Of a stretch of 5,135 nt of DNA, positions 1 to 5,135 are shown piece after piece. The number at the start of each line of letters is the position of its first letter. Positions within the stretch are counted from its first letter, which is position 1. The stretch covers positions 1 to 5,135 of the forward strand of contig SLSB01000068.1 of the NCBI GenBank assembly GCA_007130675.1. The letters run 5' to 3'. Under the pieces are notes generated by a model. It worked only from the letters and a program-made list of their open reading frames with translations, was not told where the DNA came from and did not search any database. The DNA is from Candidatus Hydrogenedentota bacterium. GTDB lineage: Bacteria; Hydrogenedentota; Hydrogenedentia; Hydrogenedentales; SLHB01. The position numbers and the translations under genes were made by a program.

Positions 1-756
1 CCCCACATTGACTTTGCACGGGGCGGTAGTGCCTATGCCCACGCCTATGCGCGTCTTGCACGCGGCCGGAAACCTGAGACCGTCATTATCTTTGGTGTTT
101 CGCACGCGGCATCGGAGGCTCCGTTCATGCTTTGCCGCAAGGGGTACGCGACCCCGTTCGGGACGCTCGATGCCGATTCCGGGACCATAGATACGCTGGC
201 CGCGGCGTGTGCGTGGGACCCTTTCGAACACGAAATCGCACATCGAACCGAACACTCGATCGAGTTTCAGGCGGTTATGTTGGCGTACTTGTATGGAACC
301 GGCGTCCGAATTGTGCCAATCCTATGCGGCGCACTCTCCTCCGGGCTTGAACCGGTTGCGGATGCCTCCTTGCTCCCCGAGGTCAATGCCTTTCTCGAAG
401 CTTGCCGCCTGGTCGCTTCGGACAGCGGCGTGTGTGTGCTGGCCGGTGTCGACCTGGCCCACGTTGGACCGCGCTTCGGAGACTCGTTCGACATTGACGA
501 CCGTATGCTCGATGCCGTAAAAGCCCGCGACACCGAAGACCTGGCGTGTGCGCTGAACCTGGATGCAGACCGCTGGTATGCCTCGGTCATGAAAGACGGC
601 AATCAGCGGCGCGTGTGCGGGTTGAACGCGATCTATGCGTCTCTACGAGCCTTGGACGGCTCGGCGGGGCACGGCGAATTGCTCGACTACGGATACGCGC
701 ACGATCCGGCGGGCGGGATCGTGTCGTTCGCGGGGATTGCCTTCCCGGAAAAGTAG
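1..756 (+). CDS. amrB: AmmeMemoRadiSam system protein B (Memo family), 5' partial
   Basis: The reading frame is open from base 1 to the TAG at 754-756, giving 251 residues; the start lies upstream. The first internal ATG (127) is not the start, because the family signature begins before it. Numbering from base 1, I see PHIDFARGG (residues 1-9, like the PHAGY motif of Memo), FGVSH (31-35), RTEHSIEFQ (82-90), AGVDLAHVGPRFG (148-160) and a VCG motif (Cys206). His2, His35 and Cys206 line up by motif with the histidines and cysteine that bind metal in human MEMO1; Asp151 and His154 match the other conserved site residues. Memo proteins share the fold of class III non-haem iron dioxygenases. In bacteria they sit with an AMMECR1-domain protein (AmrA) and a radical SAM protein (AmrS), whose joint reaction is unclear to me; neither partner is visible here. 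MEMO1 is 297 residues, so about 40 or more residues are missing, possibly a longer N-terminal extension. The family call is firm; the function is not. Confidence 0.88.
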   Translation, partial: PHIDFARGGSAYAHAYARLARGRKPETVIIFGVSHAASEAPFMLCRKGYATPFGTLDADSGTIDTLAAACAWDPFEHEIAHRTEHSIEFQAVMLAYLYGTGVRIVPILCGALSSGLEPVADASLLPEVNAFLEACRLVASDSGVCVLAGVDLAHVGPRFGDSFDIDDRMLDAVKARDTEDLACALNLDADRWYASVMKDGNQRRVCGLNAIYASLRALDGSAGHGELLDYGYAHDPAGGIVSFAGIAFPEK

Positions 757-789
757 CGGCACAACGCCGGTCACTGTCCAAGCAAGCCA

Positions 790-818
790 TGGCAAAACTG
801 TCCTTGCTTTGCTATCAT
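790..818 (+). promoter_or_regulatory. Candidate extended -10 promoter for the DUF1538-PII unit
   Basis: TATCAT at 813-818 matches TATAAT at five of six bases. It is preceded by TGC (810-812), which gives the extended -10 TGn motif. At 17 bp spacing the -35 box would be TGGCAA (790-795), only three of six matches to TTGACA, which is the weakness that an extended -10 can offset. A start near 825 would give a leader of roughly 115 nt before the ATG at 941. It is the best promoter-like match I see in the 757-940 gap. This is pattern matching only, in an organism whose sigma factor preferences are unknown. Confidence 0.28.
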
Positions 819-904
819 CCCGAAAGAATGGAACTGGAATGGCGTCAACGCACGGAATTGTCGGCGCGCAATGTCAAGAATGGCGATTGAAGCACTTGCT
901 TTGC
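803..904 (+). repeat. Direct repeats in the gap upstream of the DUF1538 gene
   Basis: The 184-base gap between the Memo gene and the DUF1538 gene has no credible ORF or recognised RNA. It holds a 10-bp direct repeat, CTTGCTTTGC, at 803-812 and 895-904. The similarity extends imperfectly through CATC to about 19 bases (15 matches). Two shorter direct repeats, each with a 24-bp period, are ACTGTCC at 773-779 and 797-803, and AGCACTTG at 891-898 and 915-922. AAGCAAG (780-786) is also complementary to CTTGCTT (803-809), but this gives only a 7-bp stem with a 16-nt loop. Repeated short words could be binding sites for a regulator, or could be chance. Confidence 0.3.
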
Positions 905-940
905 GCGCATCTCTAGCACTTGATGGCGGTTGGGTCTCGC

Positions 941-3016
941 ATGAATAGGTCAGCTCGCATACACGTATCTTTCCGCGCTGCTCTGTCTCTGATCGGGCGC
1001 TATGTGCGCCTTCGGATCACTGAACAGGTGAAGTCCGTTGCGTTTATTGTGCTGTATCTGGCCGCTTTTCAGATACTGGTGCTGGGGACAGCGCCCTCGA
1101 ACGCCTTCCGTATTTCCGCTGGTATCGCGATGGTGGTGTTTGGTCTGACGCTGTTTCTGGAAGGGCTCATTCTGGGGCTCATGCCGCTCGGAGAACGCGT
1201 GGGGCTGAAGCTGCCACACCGCGCCGGTCTCGGCCTGGTCATTGTCTTTGGTCTGCTCCTCGGGGTTGGCAGCACATTGGCGGAACCCGCCGTCGCCGCG
1301 CTGCGTGTCCTGGGCGGAACCGTAAAGGCGTGGGAGGCGCCCCTGCTGTTCCACTTGCTCGAGAACGAGCCCGACAAACTGGTCTTGGCGATCGGAGTCG
1401 GGGTAGGTATCGCCGTGGCCGCGGGCATGGTGCGCCTCTACTTCGGTTTGTCGATCAAGCCGTTCGCTTACGCTCTGGTCCCGTTGCTTCTAGCGGTATC
1501 CATTTATTGTGCCCTGAACGACGAGTTGGCGGCGGTGATCGGGTTGGCGTGGGATGCAGGCGCGGTGACCACGGGCGCAGTGACGGTGCCCCTGGTAGTG
1601 GCACTGGGCATCGGGGTTTCCCGAGCCATCGGCCAGCAGGAGGGTGCTTCGAGCGGGTTCGGGATTGTTATGCTGGCATCCGCATTTCCTGTGCTGGCAG
1701 TCCTGGTGCTGGGAATGTTGCTCAATCCTGCCGTTCCGGAGGCGATGCCTGCGGCCGAGTTTTTCTCGCAGGAACGCCGCGAGGACGCGCTGCGCCTGTT
1801 TGCGTCGGAAGACGCGCTGCTTCGGCATGTCTACCAGCGCGGAGACGCCGAGGCCCGCAAGGCGTTTCATGGTGAAGGTGAGAACTACCACGACACCGTG
1901 GCTTCACTGGCAGAACCCGAAAAACGGCGGACATTACTCGGGGATATGACTTTGAGCCACTGGTTGCTGCACACGGCCTCGGAAGAAGAACGGGCGGTGT
2001 TGCCGGTCGATGCGGTCCGAACCGCGGAAGTCGAGGGCATCCCAGAGCAACCGGTGTTGGCTGTGCTGATCGAGGAGTCGGCGGGCGCATTGCGCTCGGT
2101 GGTTCCGCTGACAGGGCTTTTGCTGGCGGCGCTCTTTTTTTACCTGCGCGACCGCGTGCGTTACAGCGATGAACTGGTGCTTGGCATCGCCTTGAGCCTT
2201 GTGGGGATGGCCGTATTGACCAGCGGCATTCGTATGGGACTGGCCCCGTTGGGTGATGAGGTCGGGCGGTCGTTGCCGCGTGTGTTCCGAGGCACGCCCA
2301 CTGAAGAAGGGCGTATACTGTTTGAACCGTTCGCGCTCGAGCATGTCTTTTATGCCTATGGACCCGACGGTGAGCCGATGCCCCACTTCTATTTGCGGGC
2401 GCCGGACGGCACATTGCGCCCCGAGCCCTTTACTCCTGAGAATTACGACCCCGAAACCCGCCGCTACGAGCATGTGGTCAAGCGGATGCCGCTGTTTCGC
2501 GCCGATCTGACCTTTGCGGGGATCGGTTTGGTGTTTTTGTTCGCGTTCGGGTTGGGATATGGTTCGACCCTGGCCGAGCCCGCCCTGAGAGCTTTGGGGC
2601 GCAAGGTCGAGGAAATCTCGGTAGGAACGATCAAGAGTGCGGGTGTCGTGCGCGCCGTTTCGCTCGGTGTGGGGCTCGGGCTGCTGGTCGGGGTGGCGCG
2701 CATCTTGTATGACCTGCCCACGGTCTGGCTGCTAGCGCCACCGTATCTCTTGCTGCTCGTGCTCACCTGGCGGAGCGAGGAGGATTTCGCCGGGATCGCG
2801 TGGGACTGCGGCGGCGTGACCACGGGCGTCGTGACTGTTCCGCTGGTTATGGCCATGGGACTCGGGATTGGCACCGAATTGGGGGTCGTGGAGGGATTTG
2901 GCACACTGGCGATGGCATCGGTGTACCCCATTGTCACCGTGATGGTCTATGGTCTGATGTTGCAGGCGTGGCAACGTCGCAGTATTCAGGCTGTCGAGGA
3001 GGGGCACGATGGATAG
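941..3016 (+). CDS. DUF1538 family membrane protein, two DUF1538 halves with soluble insertions
   Basis: This 691-residue protein belongs to the DUF1538 family of multi-pass inner-membrane proteins of unproven function, thought to be transporters. I chose the ATG at 941; TTG 920 and ATG 923 are in frame, but none of the three has a good ribosome binding site. Family-like sequence starts near residue 25. The halves repeat the same motifs: GLMPLGERVG (79-88) and GLAPLGDEVG (433-442); GSTLAEPA (110-117 and 541-548); WDAGAVTTGAVTVPLV (204-219) and WDCGGVTTGVVTVPLV (621-636); and a GFG-led last helix (239 and 652). Hydrophobic stretches suggest about seven or eight membrane passes per half. Two hydrophilic parts break the pattern: a charged, helix-rich linker at 263-371 and a roughly 75-residue insertion at about 443-518, inside the second half only. 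The gene overlaps the PII-like gene, which suggests regulation by that protein. The substrate is unknown. The family call is firm; the transport role is inferred. Confidence 0.88.
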   Translation: MNRSARIHVSFRAALSLIGRYVRLRITEQVKSVAFIVLYLAAFQILVLGTAPSNAFRISAGIAMVVFGLTLFLEGLILGLMPLGERVGLKLPHRAGLGLVIVFGLLLGVGSTLAEPAVAALRVLGGTVKAWEAPLLFHLLENEPDKLVLAIGVGVGIAVAAGMVRLYFGLSIKPFAYALVPLLLAVSIYCALNDELAAVIGLAWDAGAVTTGAVTVPLVVALGIGVSRAIGQQEGASSGFGIVMLASAFPVLAVLVLGMLLNPAVPEAMPAAEFFSQERREDALRLFASEDALLRHVYQRGDAEARKAFHGEGENYHDTVASLAEPEKRRTLLGDMTLSHWLLHTASEEERAVLPVDAVRTAEVEGIPEQPVLAVLIEESAGALRSVVPLTGLLLAALFFYLRDRVRYSDELVLGIALSLVGMAVLTSGIRMGLAPLGDEVGRSLPRVFRGTPTEEGRILFEPFALEHVFYAYGPDGEPMPHFYLRAPDGTLRPEPFTPENYDPETRRYEHVVKRMPLFRADLTFAGIGLVFLFAFGLGYGSTLAEPALRALGRKVEEISVGTIKSAGVVRAVSLGVGLGLLVGVARILYDLPTVWLLAPPYLLLLVLTWRSEEDFAGIAWDCGGVTTGVVTVPLVMAMGLGIGTELGVVEGFGTLAMASVYPIVTVMVYGLMLQAWQRRSIQAVEEGHDG
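2997..3002 (+). promoter_or_regulatory. Ribosome binding site of the PII-like gene, inside the DUF1538 gene
   Basis: A perfect AGGAGG lies 6 nt before the ATG at 3009, within a longer purine run at 2996-3004. The site is inside the last codons of the DUF1538 gene, whose TAG (3014-3016) falls after the downstream ATG. The 8-bp overlap means ribosomes finishing the membrane protein end on top of this start, the usual arrangement for translational coupling. This site fixes the PII-like start at 3009 rather than at the later in-frame ATGs at 3024 and 3039. Confidence 0.8.
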
Positions 3017-4142
3017 CGCGCGCATGCAACCGCAAGCCATGACCCGAATCACCTGCGTGGCCCACCAGGTGCTCGAACGCGCGGTCATGGACCGGCTCGA
3101 GGCGATGGGCGTCCATGACGTGATGGCCGAGAACGCTCGGTGCGTGCGCGAGCGCGTCCGTGCGCGTGCGCTGGGCCTCTCTGGGCGAAGGACGGACCTC
3201 CACGATTCACCTGTGGATATCTACCAGACGACCGTGCCCCGCGAAGCGGCCCCGCGCGTCGCCGAGGCCCTGATCGACGCCGCGGAATTGCGAACGCCCG
3301 GGCGCGGCATGCTGTATTCACAAGATGTTAAGGCGTACGGATTCGATGAGGGGGTCGACAAAAAGGTTTGGTGCGATGCCCCGTCCGGCATGGTGCAAGA
3401 CATGACCCTGTTCACGTGCATCCTCTCGATGGCCGGCAGCGGCGAATCACTGGCTCGAATTGTGCTCACATTCGGCGTTGGGGTGCCGGTGGTGAGCCGC
3501 GGCGTCGGCACGGGGCTTCGGGACCGCCTCGGCCTGCTGCGTATTACTATTCCGCCCGAGAAAGAGATTGTGCGTTTCATGACCGCTGCCCACGATGCCG
3601 ACGGCATTCGGCGGCTGTTGGTCGAGGAAGGCCGCCTTGATCGGCCTGGTGGCGGTTTTCTGTACCAAACCCCCATACGGGAAGGCATTTCTGATGCTTT
3701 GATGCGCATCGGTGCGCAGCGCCATGCCGCAAGCATGGCGCAAATGATCGCCGCGTTGGACGAACTCAAAGGTGGCACACGATGGCGCACCCGGTATGCA
3801 GGGCTGAAAGATCAGCATGAGGAGGTCGATCAGAAGACACAGCGCAACTACCGCGAAATCGCCTTCGCATGCTCGGAGGGAAACGCGGAGGTTCTGGTTC
3901 GCGAAGCCATGGAGGCTGGAGCGGGCAGCGCCACCACCTCCACGGCGGATTGCCTCCGCGCCGCTTCGTCCGAGACTGGCAGCGCCTTGCGTGAGACCGG
4001 GATCCTCTGCGTACCCGAGCAAGCGAGTGACGCGGTGGTTGAGGCGCTTACCGGCGCCGCCACCCGCGCAAACGATGAGGCCTGCCGCATCCAGGTCCTC
4101 GAAGCCCCAGCGGTCTTTACGTATCAGCGAAGCTCTTCATGA
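3009..4142 (+). CDS. PII-like signalling protein with three tandem PII-like domains, partner of DUF1538 protein
   Basis: This 377-residue protein is probably a cytosolic, nucleotide- or metabolite-sensing regulator of the adjoining DUF1538 protein. Three GlnB-like (ferredoxin-fold) units can be read. Unit A (about 11-110) ends in PGRGMLYSQDV, like the PII C-terminal GDGKIFV strand. Unit B (about 131-224) carries GVGTGLRDRLG (165-175), RITIPPEKEIV (178-188) and LDRPGGGFLYQ (210-220), the layout I associate with PII-like proteins beside DUF1538 genes. Unit C (about 281-375) has the alternating helix/strand pattern, including ETGILCVPEQASDAVVEAL (329-347), but its final loop has lost the glycines. 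A charged linker (225-280) separates B and C. Classical PII has about 112 residues in one domain and forms trimers, so one chain could in principle supply a whole trimer. No tyrosine is visible in the unit B T-loop segment, so classical uridylylation there is unlikely. Start fixed by AGGAGG. PII-like is well supported for B, good for A, inferred for C. Confidence 0.8.
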   Translation: MDSARMQPQAMTRITCVAHQVLERAVMDRLEAMGVHDVMAENARCVRERVRARALGLSGRRTDLHDSPVDIYQTTVPREAAPRVAEALIDAAELRTPGRGMLYSQDVKAYGFDEGVDKKVWCDAPSGMVQDMTLFTCILSMAGSGESLARIVLTFGVGVPVVSRGVGTGLRDRLGLLRITIPPEKEIVRFMTAAHDADGIRRLLVEEGRLDRPGGGFLYQTPIREGISDALMRIGAQRHAASMAQMIAALDELKGGTRWRTRYAGLKDQHEEVDQKTQRNYREIAFACSEGNAEVLVREAMEAGAGSATTSTADCLRAASSETGSALRETGILCVPEQASDAVVEALTGAATRANDEACRIQVLEAPAVFTYQRSSS

Positions 4143-4268
4143 GCACATGAGCCCGCAGGCGGCTCACATCACGGCATGACGCGAGTTTTGGGGGAAGCAG
4201 GCGAGGCACCCGCTGCGTTTCGTGGCGGACGTGCCAGTCCAGTTGCGATGTCCCATCGTTATGTTTCC
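4143..4268. terminator. Convergent intergenic gap with weak hairpins, possible terminator
   Basis: The plus-strand PII-like gene and the minus-strand glycosidase gene end facing each other across 126 bp. TGAGCC (4148-4153) pairs with GGCTCA (4161-4166) around a 7-nt loop. A second, overlapping hairpin uses 4163-4171 and 4177-4185 and is followed by TTTT (4186-4189). It has two A-C mismatches in plus-strand RNA, but these become G-U pairs in minus-strand RNA, giving nine pairs. The two hairpins share 4163-4166 and cannot both form. Neither shows the long GC stem plus T-run of a strong intrinsic terminator. The remaining bases (4190-4268) hold a bulged 6-bp stem at 4197-4216 and nothing else I can name. 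Confidence 0.3.
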
Positions 4269-5135
4269 TCACTGCGTGATGCCATACCAGAGTGTTTCGT
4301 GTTGCGGGCCGATGGCGAGAAGTCTGGCGTTGCAGGCCTGCTCGAGTTCGATGGATGTCTTTGGATTGCCCCCACCATCGAGTGCCGATGCGCTTTCGCC
4401 CGCAGGCAGCGTGATGACAGCTTCGATGCCCTCGGCAACGACGGGCGCGGAGCCCCACCGGTTCTGCACGGAGGTGCGGTTCTCATTCCAGCCCATCTTG
4501 GTGTTTTCGATGCGTCCCGCGGCAACAACCAAGATGCGCGCCGATTCAGCAAGCGGCTTGCCGTCGAGCGCCGCAATGGCTACGGCCGCCCAGTCGTTTT
4601 CGGCCTTTGTGACCTCGATGACGGCGTCGCCCAGCGTGATCGCTTCACCGGCAATGTAGCCGACAGCCAGGCGCACGGAAGGGGCGTTGACGATGTACCG
4701 GGCTTTGTTTTCCGGTATGGCCTGCCAGGTGATTTGTCCGGTATTCGACACGATCGGCGGCTCGGGCATGGTCAATTCCGGCGGGATGACGCCGCCTTCG
4801 CCGGGATGCATGCGAAACCCAACGGGGCGGTGGTATGTGACGGGTCCGAGTTCGCCGAGAAACCCCCAGCCGAAGGCATTCTGTTCGCGTAGGTCATCCG
4901 CATGGACCTCGACGAGGGCGCGGTCCTGTCCCGCTGCAACGCCCTCCATGCGGTACATCACCGCGGCCACTGGAAGGAAGACCAGTTTGCCCGGATGGTT
5001 CCACAACGAGAAGTAGCCTGCCAAACGCCGGAGTTCGGGGTCAATGGTCCCATCGGCGTAGTTGTACTGGTAGATGCCGTCCCAATCCTGAAAGGCCGCG
5101 AACGACGCGAGCAGCGGAAACATCTCGACAGCATA
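4269..5135 (-). CDS. Probable glycoside hydrolase, C-terminal part, 5' partial
   Basis: On the minus strand the frame is open from the window end to the TGA at 4269-4271 and gives 288 residues. The ATG at 5121-5123 is internal, since the frame continues upstream through the edge. The first 60 residues read as the end of a TIM-barrel catalytic domain: FPLLASFAAFQDWDGIYQYNY (6-26), then FSLWNHPGKLVFLPVAAVM (42-60). This pattern is typical of large multi-domain glycosidases, mostly hypothetical or cellulase-like, in planctomycete and related genomes. The rest is a beta-rich C-terminal region with SNTGQITW (130-137), IAALDGKPLAESARILVVAAG (187-207), RIENTKMGW (208-216), WGSAPVVAEGIEA (227-239) and a terminal LWYGI (282-286), as in those proteins. 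The catalytic acid/base and nucleophile should lie mainly in the missing N-terminal part, so neither substrate nor GH family can be fixed. Any signal peptide would be off the window. It converges on the PII-like gene and is not in its operon. Confidence 0.72.
   Translation of the reverse strand, partial: YAVEMFPLLASFAAFQDWDGIYQYNYADGTIDPELRRLAGYFSLWNHPGKLVFLPVAAVMYRMEGVAAGQDRALVEVHADDLREQNAFGWGFLGELGPVTYHRPVGFRMHPGEGGVIPPELTMPEPPIVSNTGQITWQAIPENKARYIVNAPSVRLAVGYIAGEAITLGDAVIEVTKAENDWAAVAIAALDGKPLAESARILVVAAGRIENTKMGWNENRTSVQNRWGSAPVVAEGIEAVITLPAGESASALDGGGNPKTSIELEQACNARLLAIGPQHETLWYGITQ

Noticed and set aside
1..756. Memo gene as an extradiol (LigB-type) dioxygenase
   Set aside because: The folds are related, but the PH-x-D, VSH, EHSIEFQ and late VCG motifs fit the Memo family specifically.
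757..769. CGGC-ACAAC-GCCG hairpin just after the Memo stop codon
   Set aside because: It is only a 4-bp stem with no T-run following, so not a supportable terminator.
546..890. Plus-strand ORF overlapping the end of the Memo gene and the following gap
   Set aside because: Most of it is an out-of-frame reading of the conserved Memo C-terminus. The part in the gap has no ribosome binding site or motif of its own.
1722..2414. 230-residue minus-strand ORF inside the DUF1538 gene
   Set aside because: The translation is low-complexity, rich in Pro, Arg and Ala, and antisense to a frame with duplicated DUF1538 motifs. A GC-rich sequence readily gives such stop-free antisense frames.
3221..3790. 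189-residue minus-strand ORF inside the PII-like gene
   Set aside because: It is Ser/Arg/Pro-rich with no recognisable motif, and it is antisense to a frame that has a perfect AGGAGG and PII-like motifs.
4176..4892. 238-residue plus-strand ORF opposite the glycosidase gene
   Set aside because: It is the antisense shadow of a GC-rich gene. Its translation is rich in Arg and Gly without recognisable motifs or hydrophobic cores, while the minus-strand frame has clear glycosidase-like motifs and stays open to the window edge.

Overview
The window looks like bacterial chromosome with high GC content (roughly 60% by eye, not counted) and strong G/C preference at third codon positions. It holds four protein-coding genes, two of them cut by the window edges. 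The gene mix is a Memo-family protein, a DUF1538 membrane protein with a PII-like partner, and a large-glycosidase C-terminus. The last resembles proteins I associate with Planctomycetes/Verrucomicrobia/Lentisphaerae/Hydrogenedentes-type genomes. That placement is a weak inference.

Layout. (1) Positions 1-756, plus strand: the 3' part of an AmmeMemoRadiSam system protein B (Memo) gene, with start upstream of the window. (2) Positions 757-940: an untranslated gap with a possible extended -10 promoter and short direct repeats, but no RNA gene that I recognise. (3) Positions 941-3016, plus: a large membrane protein with two DUF1538 halves and two soluble insertions. (4) Positions 3009-4142, plus: a 377-residue protein that reads as three PII-like (GlnB-fold) domains in tandem. 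It overlaps the DUF1538 gene by 8 bp and has a perfect AGGAGG inside that gene's last codons. (5) Positions 4143-4268: a convergent intergenic gap with weak hairpins. (6) Positions 4269-5135, minus: the C-terminal 288 residues of a probable glycoside hydrolase, with start beyond the window.

How they work together. Genes 3 and 4 form one translationally coupled unit. By analogy with AmtB-GlnK and SbtA-SbtB, the simplest reading is a membrane transporter or channel of unknown substrate gated by a cytosolic nucleotide-sensing PII-like protein. The number of PII-like domains matches neither the single-domain trimer-forming PII nor the two-fold DUF1538 core, and this is the most interesting feature here. 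The Memo gene upstream is separated by about 184 bp and may be unrelated. The glycosidase is on the other strand and is transcriptionally independent.
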